From positions 595,561 through 659,560 of the forward strand of contig NZ_JACHHZ010000006.1 of the NCBI RefSeq assembly GCF_014202975.1: a DNA stretch of 64,000 nt, given 5' to 3'. The translations under genes and the position numbers were made by a program. Below are positions 45,201 through 52,749 of this stretch, in pieces. The DNA comes from Povalibacter uvarum (GTDB taxonomy: Bacteria; Pseudomonadota; Gammaproteobacteria; Steroidobacterales; Steroidobacteraceae). Numbering within the stretch: position 1 is the first letter of the stretch; each line of letters opens with the position of its first letter. The notes under the pieces were generated by a model, which saw only the letters and a list, made by a program, of their open reading frames with translations, was not told the DNA's origin and did no database searches.

Positions 45201-45978
45201 GTTGTCGCAATCGATTGATCACAGCACTGAGCCCATCGAGATCCTGCGTCGACCAGCGCCGGTAATAGCTGATGCCGATCATGTCGAAATCGCTCACGCC
45301 TGCCTTCGCGGCTGCTGCGAACCAGGGCTCGACGTTCTCCGGTTGCGCGATATGCAGCATCACGCGGGGCTTGATACGGGAAGTCGCTCCCGCCTCCCGG
45401 ACCGCGCGAATTCCGGCATTGAACAGCTTGGCGTTGCGGGTCCAGTCGATCGGGTTCTTGGCACGCTCGAGCGTGCTCAGGATCTCACCGTTGGTCTCAT
45501 TCCCCACCTGCACCAGCTCGGGCATGAGCCCCACGGCATCCAGTTCGCGCAGGGTCGACAGAGTGAACTCATGGACGCGTTCGGCCAATTTGTCCGGGTT
45601 GTCGATGTCGGCCGCCCACGCGGCGGGAATGATCTGCTTGTCCCCGTCGGCCCAATCGTCGGAATAGTGATAGTCCAGGAGGACTTGCATGCCGGCCTTC
45701 CGGGCGCGACGGATCGTCTTCTTCACGTCCGCCATGTTCGAATAGCGCGTCCAGCGCGCGTCGTTCCACAAGCGAACGCGAACCAGATTGGCACCGCGCG
45801 ACTGCAGTAGCTGGAAGGGATCAGCGCGAACCCCGGCGGCATCGCGATAGACCGCGCCGCAATCCTCCATTTCGTTGACATACGAGAGGTCGGCGCCAAA
45901 GTAGTACTGAGGTTCCGCATGCGACTGCAGGCTGGTACCGACCATCACCACTGCGCCCAGGATGGCTGCAAGCTTCAT
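42274..45978 (-). CDS. secreted fusion of GH53 endo-beta-1,4-galactanase and GH2 beta-galactosidase
   Basis: 1234 residues. After a signal peptide (1-21), residues 22-370 are a GH53 domain: GADLSYVNEMEDCG, GANLVRVRLWND, LLDYHYSDDWADG, with acid/base Glu161 (VQVGNETNGE) and nucleophile Glu269 (LLVEAAYPW). Residues about 470-1130 are a GH2 enzyme: jelly-roll domain (GNWQFHRA, WQGIAFYRKAF), Ig-like domain, then the TIM barrel with acid/base Glu872 (WECSLNETQ) and nucleophile Glu931 (LVSEYGDWEYY), and C-terminal DUF4982-like beta domains. One chain could thus cut galactan internally and release galactose from the fragments. About 100 residues between the parts (370-470) are beta-rich. Both active sites appear intact. 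Start preceded by GGGAG. Confidence 0.92.
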   Translation of the reverse strand: MKLAAILGAVVMVGTSLQSHAEPQYYFGADLSYVNEMEDCGAVYRDAAGVRADPFQLLQSRGANLVRVRLWNDARWTRYSNMADVKKTIRRARKAGMQVLLDYHYSDDWADGDKQIIPAAWAADIDNPDKLAERVHEFTLSTLRELDAVGLMPELVQVGNETNGEILSTLERAKNPIDWTRNAKLFNAGIRAVREAGATSRIKPRVMLHIAQPENVEPWFAAAAKAGVSDFDMIGISYYRRWSTQDLDGLSAVINRLRQRHAADVLLVEAAYPWTLDHKDEMPNLLGTDTLIQDYPATRQGQRRYLIDLTQRVIASGGVGMVYWEPAWVSSRCKTRWGTGSSWENAALFDFDGRLLPGADYLDFPYVLPVDVEFALDVRNVKDALALYLWSDVFESSTPVTMKLTDGKAHANLRLMPGTRMKLQVYRDAQRQQPLLSADDAPGRFVQAVAGADDTTISLTEKLCDQCVVAQAKSTLGNFNGNWQFHRAADVDADVKSIPSSQWVEVTVPHTARIEPRIVNDQWQGIAFYRKAFAAEPSWRGKQVWLRFEGAMNVAEVRFNGRVVTTHLGGYLPFVVDLTKGLKFDAANELVVRLDNRDNAVTGPKPLKVLDFNMYGGLYRDVSLIVKSPVHITDEIMEAQPGGGGIFVTYPAVSRDKATVAVKTHLRNTSRAKASFRIVQALSKDGREVARHVSTSTTLAAGANVSVAQQFDVGQPSLWSPRSPSLYQLRTIVETSEGTVDERHTRIGIRRIDIAPGKFAINGEATFLRGVNRHQEYPYVGYALSPEADYRDAKRIKEAGFDFVRLSHYPHSSHFMAAADELGLVLLDSIPGWQFFNPDPAFERQVLQTCRDMIRRDRNHPSVIAWECSLNETQMPTSLVQRFNEIVHEEYPGDQAYSAGWQDDGYDVYIQARQHRIEHYEPPKRPYLVSEYGDWEYYALNAGFQQHTWANLKEEDRTSRQLLGAGEARLLQQALNNQEAHNDNFSTPAFADAYWVMFDYNRGYAEDLEASGVMSLERLPKFNYQFFRTQRAADEVSPRFEAGPAVFIASYWLPDSSTRVRVFGNVDEVQLFLNGRSVARQRPDRDRVSDRLRHPPFTFDVGKYEAGTLDAVGYRNGRAIALHRVITPEAPERLQIEIDDAGVCSATDAADLVFARARVLDRNGAAVPADRSVQFSAAGSAELVGEKDQRAEAGIASALLRVSRTTAHANVFASSGPLTAQQIWLRPACISAIP

Positions 45979-46021
45979 TCGAAATCTCCCAGTCGTTGTC
46001 TGTCGGCCGCGTAATTAATCA

Positions 46022-46034
46022 TACAAATACAAAC
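46022..46034. promoter_or_regulatory. candidate GntR operator in the galactanase/regulator intergenic region
   Basis: TACAAATACAAAC, two overlapping ACAAA words within an AT-rich stretch of the 142-base gap between the divergent fusion gene and the gntR gene. ACAAATA is shared with the TonB receptor promoter. A site here could control both divergent genes. Confidence 0.4.
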
Positions 46035-46120
46035 GACCGGCAGGGAAGCCCCGGACTTGTGGCGTCGCAAGAACGACTCTGCCAGAGTACGCGGCAGGTC
46101 CTTCGTTCGTTCACCGCACG

Positions 46121-46834
46121 ATGCGCAAACCCCCTCAGTCGAACGTGACACACGCGATCGTCGAACAGCTCGGTCACGCGGTCGTTGCGCGTTCTTTCGG
46201 AACCAAGGACTCCTTCCCCATCGAGGCCGAGCTCTGCAAGCAGTTCGGCGTGAGCCGGACGGTATTGCGAGAAGCGGTGAAGATGCTGACCGCGAAGGGC
46301 CTGCTGCGCGCGCGCCCTCGCCAGGGAACGTGGGTCCAGGAAGAGAATCACTGGAATCTTCTCGACCCGGATGTGCTGCGCTGGCTGATGGAACGGAAGT
46401 TCTCGCTGCAACTGCTCGCGGAGTTCACCGAGATCCGGCTCGCCATCGAGCCGATGGCGGCGATGATCGCGGCGACTAAGGCCACCCCTGCTTCGATCGC
46501 GCAGATCCGCAACGGCATCCATCGCATGAAGATGGCGGAACAGGGCGACGACGACCCTCTCGAATCCGACATCGCCTTTCACGTCGCGATCCTTCACGCC
46601 ACCGGCAACCGGTTCTACTCGCAGCTCGAAGACGTCGTCGACGCGGCGCTGCGGATCTCCATCGCGTTCACCAATCGCTACAAGGGCGTTGCCCTTGCAG
46701 ACATCAAAGCCCACACGAAAGTGCTTGACCACATCGAGGCCGGCCAGCCCAAGCGGGCTCACGCAGCGATGACAGCGATCATCGAGGAAGTGATGGAGCT
46801 GATCGGACAGGCCAGGAAGAAGAGCCCCCAGTGA
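46121..46834 (+). CDS. FadR-type GntR regulator (FCD domain)
   Basis: 237 residues. The N-terminal winged helix reads FPIEAELCKQFGVSRTVLREAVKMLTAKGLLRARPRQGTWV and the C-terminal FCD ligand domain has LLAEFTEIRLAIEPMAAMIA, SDIAFHVAILHATGNRFY and AHTKVLDHIEAGQPKRAHAAM; the His and Asp residues of the metal-bound ligand pocket are present. Encoded divergently from the galactanase fusion, it probably controls the galactan locus in response to a sugar acid or related effector (inference). Confidence 0.92.
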   Translation: MRKPPQSNVTHAIVEQLGHAVVARSFGTKDSFPIEAELCKQFGVSRTVLREAVKMLTAKGLLRARPRQGTWVQEENHWNLLDPDVLRWLMERKFSLQLLAEFTEIRLAIEPMAAMIAATKATPASIAQIRNGIHRMKMAEQGDDDPLESDIAFHVAILHATGNRFYSQLEDVVDAALRISIAFTNRYKGVALADIKAHTKVLDHIEAGQPKRAHAAMTAIIEEVMELIGQARKKSPQ

Positions 46835-46844
46835 GTCGCATCCG

Positions 46845-47297
46845 GTGACTCGCGTCCAGATCCTCGGCTGTGACGACAGCGCCTTGCTGGAGCGCATGCT
46901 GGCGCTGTTCGCCGAGGCCTTCAGTGATCCGGTGGCTTACAACAGCGCCCGCCCCAGCAAGGAATACCTCCAGCGACTCCTGCGTCGCGACCACTTCATT
47001 GCGCTGGCCGCGATCAACGGTTCGGAAGTTGTCGGCGCCATCGCCGCCTATGAGCTGCAGAAGTTCGAGCAGGAACGCAGCGAGATCTACATCTACGACC
47101 TCGCAGTGGCCGAGCCCTTTCGCCGGCAAGGCGTTGCGACTGCGCTGATCCGGGAGCTGCAGAGGATCGGCGCGACACGCGGCGCCTATGTGATCTTCGT
47201 GCAGGCGGATTACGGTGACGACCCCGCCATCGCGCTCTATACCAAGCTGGGTATCCGAGAAGATGTTCTGCATTTCGATATTGCGGTGAAACCATGA
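46845..47297 (+). CDS. AAC(3)-I-type aminoglycoside N-acetyltransferase
   Basis: 150 residues, GNAT fold. The run FEQERSEIYIYDLAV, then RRQGVATALI, GAYVIFVQADYGDDPAIAL and YTKLGIREDVLHFDI is nearly the same as in the mobile AAC(3)-I gentamicin/fortimicin acetyltransferases, which transfer acetyl from acetyl-CoA to the 3-amino group. GTG start ten bases after the gntR stop; its own stop overlaps the next start (ATGA). No integron or transposon sequence surrounds it, so it looks like a resident chromosomal gene. Whether it gives resistance is unknown. Confidence 0.88.
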   Translation: MTRVQILGCDDSALLERMLALFAEAFSDPVAYNSARPSKEYLQRLLRRDHFIALAAINGSEVVGAIAAYELQKFEQERSEIYIYDLAVAEPFRRQGVATALIRELQRIGATRGAYVIFVQADYGDDPAIALYTKLGIREDVLHFDIAVKP

Positions 47298-47824
47298 AGC
47301 ACGCGTGCACTGCCGCCCGCTTGTTCTTCATTGCCGGGAGCACGATCTGCATGACTGCCTTCGCGGAGAACGAGTCTTTCGAAACGCCGGCGCTCGAGCA
47401 CGTCCTGACGGTTAGAGCTGATATCGACGCGCCTATCGTCATGGGCAGGACGCCGCAGGGTCAGCGACGCGTGATTCCGATCGCAGGCGGTACGTTCGAA
47501 GGCCCCTCGATGAAGGGCACCATCATGCCCGGCGGCGAAGACTGGCAAGCGATCCGCGTGGATGGCGTCACGCTGCTCGATGCACGGTATGCATTGCGCA
47601 CCGACGATGGCACGATCATCCGCGTCCACAATCGGGTGCTGATCGATCCGCCGGCCCAGAATGCAGCTGCGGGCACGAAGCCCTATGTGCGCTCGTCCGT
47701 CGAGTTCGAAGCCCCGGTCGGCAAGTACGACTGGCTGAACAAAGGGATCTTCGTGGGCACGCTCACGGCCGATACGACTCGCAAACCACCGCTGGTGACT
47801 CTGCGATTCTTCAAGGTTCGCTGA
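47294..47824 (+). CDS. secreted DUF3237-family protein
   Basis: 176 residues. A signal peptide (ARLFFIAGSTICMTAFA) leads into a DUF3237 domain: LTVRADIDAPIVMGRTPQGQ, VIPIAGGTFEGPSMKGTIMPGGEDWQ, YALRTDDGTIIRVHN and KYDWLNKGIFVGTL. Function of the family is not established. Its ATG overlaps the acetyltransferase stop by four bases, so the two genes are expressed together although their roles seem unrelated. Confidence 0.85.
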   Translation: MKHACTAARLFFIAGSTICMTAFAENESFETPALEHVLTVRADIDAPIVMGRTPQGQRRVIPIAGGTFEGPSMKGTIMPGGEDWQAIRVDGVTLLDARYALRTDDGTIIRVHNRVLIDPPAQNAAAGTKPYVRSSVEFEAPVGKYDWLNKGIFVGTLTADTTRKPPLVTLRFFKVR

Positions 47825-47833
47825 GCTCGGCCT

Positions 47834-49441
47834 CTAGCCGCCGAGGCCTCGCGGCAGCGATAGCTCTGCCTCCAATCCCCGGTCGGGCCCGTTGCGCAGG
47901 ATCAGTCGCCCTCCGTGAGCCTGCGCCGCATCGCGCGCAACACTGAGCCCGAGCCCTGTGCCGCCAGTCTCGCGCGATCGCGACGATTCGAGGCGGTAAA
48001 ACGGCTCAAAGACGCGCTCGAGCTCTTCCGGCGGGATTCCGGGACCTTCGTCGATGATCGTGATGCGCAGGACATCATCGTCGTCGACACGGACACGAAC
48101 GGCATCGCCGTACTTGAATGCATTGTCGATGAGATTCGTCAGGCAGCGCTTCAGGGTTTGCGGCCTGGCGCGATATGTCGCAGTCGCGCTGCCTTCGATC
48201 CTCAACCGATGCCCCAGCTGGGCGAACTCGGACTGGAGCCGGGCGAGCAGCCCGTTGACGTCCAGTTCCTGCGCCGCTTCTTCGACACCCAGATCGCTGA
48301 GCGCATCGAGCGTCGCAACCACCATGCTTTCCATCTCCAGCAGATCGCGCTCGAACTCCTTGCGATGCTCGTCATCCTCCATCAGCTCGAGGCGCAGACG
48401 GGCCCGCGTGAGCGGCGTTCGAAGATCGTGCGACATTGCAGCCACGGCGCGTGTGCGGCTGTCGATGTACCGGCGCAACCTGTCCTGCATCACATTGAAG
48501 CCCTGCGCCACCTGGCGAAGCTCGCGCGGTCCGGTTTCCGGAACAGGTGGCTGACTCAGACTTCTTCCCAGCGAGTCCGCAGCCGCCGCGAGTCGTGACA
48601 GCGGACGCGTAATGCGTCGTGCAGCGACGTACGCGCCCAGTGTCAGCCCGGCGAACAGCACAGCCAGCTGCGCGGCGAGCTGCACGCCGACAATGGCATT
48701 GAAGCTCAACGGCGCACGGCGGAGCATCGTCCCGCCAAACGGCACTTTGAACGTGACGGGCGCCTCGCCGGGCCAGGTCGCTGTCAACACGATCTCTGCA
48801 TCCCGCATGATCGCCGCCGACCACCGCCCTGCTCCACTCGATGGCGGCGGCAACGCCGCCTGGAAACCGCCCGTTGCCACGCCTTGAACAGCCATCGCCG
48901 GCATGCGCACTCGCTCGACCGATGCGAACACGGGCGCATCGGCTGCGCCTGATGACACAGTGTGGATCAGCATGTCCGTCGGCTCGCCAGGGGCAATGCG
49001 AGCACGAATCGCGACCCGATCGTCGACGAGCGAACGAATGCGCTTCACGAGTTCATCGGCCCTTTCCTCGGGACTCGGCGGCGGCCGCACACGAACCGGC
49101 ATTCCGATCCCGAACTGCAGGAACGGTGGAAAGAACGACGGCGGTGGTGGTGGCGGCCCGGTTGAGATGGTCATGCGGGCCAACTGGATGTTGACCTGGC
49201 GATCGCCGAGCTCACGCAACGTTGCGCTGCGCTGCGCCTGAGGCAGTGCCTCGAGCCGGTTGAGCGTGTCGGCAATGCGGCGAGCGGCATCTTCCATCAT
49301 CGGCTGCTCGCGGCGGAGGATGAGGCTGCCACTGCGATGAATCACGAGCGTTGTCGCCACGATCTGCGCGAGCGCGCAGGAAACGACGAGCACGACGAGA
49401 ACGCGTCCGAAGATGCTGTCCGGCAACAGGCGTGCGAGCAT
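47834..49441 (-). CDS. EnvZ-type sensor histidine kinase
   Basis: 535 residues. A first membrane segment (VLVVLVVSCALAQIVATTLVI) and a second (VGVQLAAQLAVLFAGLTLGAYVAA) border a periplasmic domain with a proline run (PPPPPSFFPPF). HAMP (RRITRPLSRLAAAADSLG), HisKA with phospho-acceptor His in AMSHDLRTPLTRARLRLELM, and HATPase (NLIDNAFKYG, DEGPGIPPEELERVFEPF, GTGLGLSVARD) follow. It pairs with the OmpR-type regulator whose gene ends three bases upstream. Confidence 0.93.
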   Translation of the reverse strand: MLARLLPDSIFGRVLVVLVVSCALAQIVATTLVIHRSGSLILRREQPMMEDAARRIADTLNRLEALPQAQRSATLRELGDRQVNIQLARMTISTGPPPPPPSFFPPFLQFGIGMPVRVRPPPSPEERADELVKRIRSLVDDRVAIRARIAPGEPTDMLIHTVSSGAADAPVFASVERVRMPAMAVQGVATGGFQAALPPPSSGAGRWSAAIMRDAEIVLTATWPGEAPVTFKVPFGGTMLRRAPLSFNAIVGVQLAAQLAVLFAGLTLGAYVAARRITRPLSRLAAAADSLGRSLSQPPVPETGPRELRQVAQGFNVMQDRLRRYIDSRTRAVAAMSHDLRTPLTRARLRLELMEDDEHRKEFERDLLEMESMVVATLDALSDLGVEEAAQELDVNGLLARLQSEFAQLGHRLRIEGSATATYRARPQTLKRCLTNLIDNAFKYGDAVRVRVDDDDVLRITIIDEGPGIPPEELERVFEPFYRLESSRSRETGGTGLGLSVARDAAQAHGGRLILRNGPDRGLEAELSLPRGLGG

Positions 49442-49444
49442 CGA

Positions 49445-50164
49445 TCAATCCATCTCGAGCGCAGTCGCGAACACGTAGCCCTTGCGATACACCGACTTGA
49501 TGATCTTCGGCTCGCGCGCATCATCGCCGAGCCGCTGACGCAGCCGGCTGACCAGGACGTCGATGCTGCGATCGAAGGGATCTGCTTCACGCCCCCGCGT
49601 CAGCTCGATCAGCTGGTCCCGACTCAGCACCAGACTCGCGTTCGTCACCAGGGCATGCAGAAGATCGTACTCGGCGCCGGCGATCCGCAACGATTCGCCG
49701 GCGGGATTCAGCAGGCTTCGCGAAACCGTGTCGAAGGTCCAGCCGGCGAACCGGTACTTCGAGCGCTTCCGCGCGTGCGTCGGTGCCGAGATGCGATCCG
49801 ACCGGCGCAGGACGTTGCGTATCCGTGCAAGCAGCTCGCGCGGATTGAACGGCTTCGCCATGTAGTCTTCGGCGCCGACTTCGAGACCGATGATCCGATC
49901 GAGCTCGGCGCCCTTCGCGGTCAGCATGATGATTGGCGCACGATTCTCGGCCCGCATCCTCCGGCACACCGAGAGCCCGTCCTCTCCCGGCAGCATCACA
50001 TCGAGGACGACGAGGTCCGCCCGCTCGCTTGCCAGCACACGATCCAGCGCCGAAGCGTCGGCGACGGCAGTCGCTCTCAATCCGTTCACCTGCAGATACT
50101 TGGTCAGCAGGCCGCGAATCTGCCGGTCGTCATCGACGACGACGATGTGTGGAAAGTTGCTCAT
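49445..50164 (-). CDS. OmpR-family response regulator
   Basis: 239 residues. Receiver domain: IVVVDDDRQIRGLL, phospho-acceptor Asp in LVVLDVMLPGEDGLSV, MLTAKGAELDRI, DYMAKPFNPRELLARI. The C-terminal winged helix reads FDTVSRSLLNPAGESLRIAG, EYDLLHALVTNASLVLSRDQ, DVLVSRLRQRLGDD and KSVYRKGYVF. First gene of the kinase/regulator operon. The regulon is unknown; the DUF4397 lipoprotein gene upstream on the same strand is separated by a terminator. Confidence 0.94.
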   Translation of the reverse strand: MSNFPHIVVVDDDRQIRGLLTKYLQVNGLRATAVADASALDRVLASERADLVVLDVMLPGEDGLSVCRRMRAENRAPIIMLTAKGAELDRIIGLEVGAEDYMAKPFNPRELLARIRNVLRRSDRISAPTHARKRSKYRFAGWTFDTVSRSLLNPAGESLRIAGAEYDLLHALVTNASLVLSRDQLIELTRGREADPFDRSIDVLVSRLRQRLGDDAREPKIIKSVYRKGYVFATALEMD

Positions 50165-50508
50165 GGACGGTACGTTGTCTGACCCCATCGGCCTACTGCA
50201 TGCCGCAGTCTGGCGGCGGGGAATGAACTGCGGCTGAAAGCTGTGTTGCAGATCGTTGCAGGAATCGCCGGCGATTGACGCGACGACGCCACGCGCGTTG
50301 CAACAGCGCAAGGATCCACGTTCCGTTCGATGCGGCAGGCGGGAAAAAGGTCGCAACTGCAATGATTGCTTACAACTTTGCCTGGCCCGATGGGCTGCGA
50401 TCGCCGCCGGCAGGATGATGTAAAAAGAAAAGACCATCCGGAGGTGCTCCGGATGGTCAATGCGCGACAGCGCAGGAGGAAGTCCTGTCGCGGCGACAGG
50501 CTGGATGT
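50165..50508. other. 344-base gap upstream of the OmpR-type gene
   Basis: This stretch contains the terminator of the DUF4397 gene at 50432-50458 and presumably the promoter of the response regulator. The middle part (about 50220-50400) shows no ORF with coding character, no repeat and no RNA signature that I can name. Confidence 0.5.
50432..50458 (-). terminator. intrinsic terminator of the DUF4397 gene
   Basis: A perfect 11-base stem GACCATCCGGA / TCCGGATGGTC with a five-base loop, followed on the minus strand by TTTTCTTTTT. It lies 50 bases beyond the stop of the minus-strand lipoprotein gene. Confidence 0.85.
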
Positions 50509-51825
50509 CTATCGATCCTTGCGAAGTGTCCCGCTCACCGCGGCGGTTCCGCCGCCGTACATGAACATGGTGTAGACGCTGCCGCTCTGCAGCGTCGCAC
50601 CGGCGCGGGTGAAGAGATTCACGCCTGTATCGGTATTCGATACGTCGAACTGATACTCGAGTCCGCCGTCGACTTCGACGAATGGCGAGGCGTCGCCCAG
50701 CGCGACGCCTTCGATGATCGGCGAGTAGTCGATTGCGAGCGACAGCAGTGCTTCGGCGCCGGACACGCTGTTGATCACGCGGATCTTCGAGCGACTGCTG
50801 GTCGTCGGAAGACGATTGTCGTCGCTGAGCAGCTTCGCCTGCACGCCATCGGCGTTGTTCCAGATGAGCAACGTGTACTCACCGCCGGCAGCGAGATTCA
50901 CACTCGGCACAGCGACGGCAGTGCCGTCGACGCCGACGGAAACGGTGGCCGTTCCCGACTCGACCTGGCTGTAGCGACTGCTGATCACGCCGGCGGACGA
51001 GTTCGAGAGCAGTGTCGTTCCACCGACTCGGGCTGTGACGGCGGTGCCGCTCGAAATTCCGACAGCACCGCGAACACGCGCCTTCGTGTTCGCATGCAGA
51101 GTTGGGCTGCCCTGCTGCGGCAGCACCACCGCACTGACGAGCACACCTCCGTCGGTTGCCGTGAGCACGACTGCGGTCACCGATTTCTCAGCGAACGTGA
51201 CCGAGGACAGATCGAAGCGCACATCGGCCGAATCTCCCGCACCAGTGACACGCAACCGATACGTACCGCTGTCCACAATAGCCGCCGACGTCGCTGCCCC
51301 GTGGGAAATACTCGAGAACTGCGGCGTCGCATCGTCCAGCGAGACCGATTCATCGGTGAAATACACATCCAGAGCGCCCGCTTCCCCGGTGTTCAGCAGC
51401 AGCACTTTGCTCTCGCCGGCGCTCGCCTCGCTCGTGTCTTCATTGAAAACCATCGAGCCGAAGTGCCCGTTCGATCCATAGGACACGATGACCGTGTGCG
51501 ATTCTTCGACGAGCTTGCTGCCGCTGAGTGTCTGCAGCGTGCTGGTCACGCCCGCGCGCCGCAGTTTCAGTGTGTATGTGTCCGCATCGACTGTCGCGTA
51601 GTCGCTGATCGTGTTGTAGCCGACGGACTGCAGCTTGACCTCGTCGTCATCGGAACCGTTGTTCACGTACAGGTCGAGCGACTGATATCCGGGGCTGACG
51701 TTCAGCAATCGGAACTTCGCATCGTCCTTGTCGTCGTCGCCGCCCGAGATCTGATCGCATCCGCTCAGGGACAGCACGAGACCGAGACCGCAGAGAAGCA
51801 CTGCAACCGCCTTCAACACCTTCAT
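50509..51825 (-). CDS. DUF4397-family lipoprotein
   Basis: 438 residues. The lipoprotein signal (VAVLLCGLGLVLSLSGC) is followed by an acidic linker (GGDDDKDDAK) and repeated beta domains of the DUF4397 type: RLLNVSPGYQSLDLYVNNGS, then VLLLNTGEAGALDVYFTDE, then RVRGAVGISSGTAVTA and RVINSVSGAEALLSLAID, each about 100 residues. Such proteins are thought to be surface or periplasmic binding domains. Single-gene unit with its own intrinsic terminator. Confidence 0.85.
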   Translation of the reverse strand: MKVLKAVAVLLCGLGLVLSLSGCDQISGGDDDKDDAKFRLLNVSPGYQSLDLYVNNGSDDDEVKLQSVGYNTISDYATVDADTYTLKLRRAGVTSTLQTLSGSKLVEESHTVIVSYGSNGHFGSMVFNEDTSEASAGESKVLLLNTGEAGALDVYFTDESVSLDDATPQFSSISHGAATSAAIVDSGTYRLRVTGAGDSADVRFDLSSVTFAEKSVTAVVLTATDGGVLVSAVVLPQQGSPTLHANTKARVRGAVGISSGTAVTARVGGTTLLSNSSAGVISSRYSQVESGTATVSVGVDGTAVAVPSVNLAAGGEYTLLIWNNADGVQAKLLSDDNRLPTTSSRSKIRVINSVSGAEALLSLAIDYSPIIEGVALGDASPFVEVDGGLEYQFDVSNTDTGVNLFTRAGATLQSGSVYTMFMYGGGTAAVSGTLRKDR

Positions 51826-51955
51826 CGCTTGACTCCAGAACCGGATGAACAGGCCTGGAAGCTACGGCAGCAGTGTGGGACAAGCCTTGCACATCATGGC
51901 GGAGTTGTAAGCAAGTGTTGCTCTGGAACGTGCGCTGACGCATTACAATGCCCCC

Positions 51956-52735
51956 ATGCGCATCGTCACTTACAACGTCAACAGCATCAACGCCCGACTC
52001 CCGAACCTGCTGCGCTGGCTGCAGGAGACGACACCGGACGTCGTGTGTCTTCAGGAATTGAAGGCGCCGCAGGAAAAATTCCCGGAAGCCGCGATCCGCG
52101 AGGCGGGTTACGGCGTGATCTGGCATGGACAGAAGAGCTACAACGGCGTCGGAATCCTGGCCCGCAACGCCGAGCCCACCGAGATCCGTCGTGTGCTGCC
52201 CGGCGATCCCGAAGATGCGCACAGCCGGTACATCGAAGCAACGGTCAATGGAGTCCTGATCGGCTGTCTGTACTTGCCGAACGGCAATCCTGCTCCGGGG
52301 CCGAAGTTCGACTACAAGCTGCGCTGGCTCGAACGCCTGCGAATCCATGCCGCGGAGTTGTTCGCGCGCGAAACGCCGGTCGTGCTGACGGGTGACTACA
52401 ATGTCATCCCGACCGAGCGCGACGTGTACAAGCCGGAGCGCTGGGTCGACGACGCATTGTTCCGTGTCGAAACGCGCGAAGCGTTCGGCCGCATCATGAG
52501 CCAGGGTTGGGTGGACGCCGTTCGGACGCTGCACCCCGATGCCCAGATCTTCACGTTCTGGGACTACTTCCGGAACGCATATCAACGGGATGCGGGACTG
52601 CGCATCGATCATCACCTGTTGAATCCGGCCGCGGCGCGCTTGCTCGAGCGGGCCGGCGTCGACCGCGAAGTCCGCGGCTGGGACAAGGCCAGCGATCACG
52701 CCCCAGTATGGATCGAACTGGGCGGATCGAACTGA
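51956..52735 (+). CDS. xth: exodeoxyribonuclease III
   Basis: 259 residues, the standard length. It removes 3' blocks and cuts at abasic sites during base-excision repair. Family motifs are complete: IVTYNVNSINARL at the N-terminus, VVCLQELKAP (metal-binding Glu), GVGILARN, LTGDYNVIPTERDVY (Asp/Asn pair), FTFWDYFRNAYQRDAGLRIDH and the final SDHAPVW with the catalytic His. A separate promoter is likely in the 130-base gap to the divergent lipoprotein gene. Confidence 0.95.
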   Translation: MRIVTYNVNSINARLPNLLRWLQETTPDVVCLQELKAPQEKFPEAAIREAGYGVIWHGQKSYNGVGILARNAEPTEIRRVLPGDPEDAHSRYIEATVNGVLIGCLYLPNGNPAPGPKFDYKLRWLERLRIHAAELFARETPVVLTGDYNVIPTERDVYKPERWVDDALFRVETREAFGRIMSQGWVDAVRTLHPDAQIFTFWDYFRNAYQRDAGLRIDHHLLNPAAARLLERAGVDREVRGWDKASDHAPVWIELGGSN

Positions 52736-52749
52736 AGACGCCCCGATCG

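Noticed and set aside
44521..45810. 429-codon plus-strand frame inside the GH53-GH2 fusion gene
   Set aside because: Antisense shadow of a gene with intact catalytic motifs.
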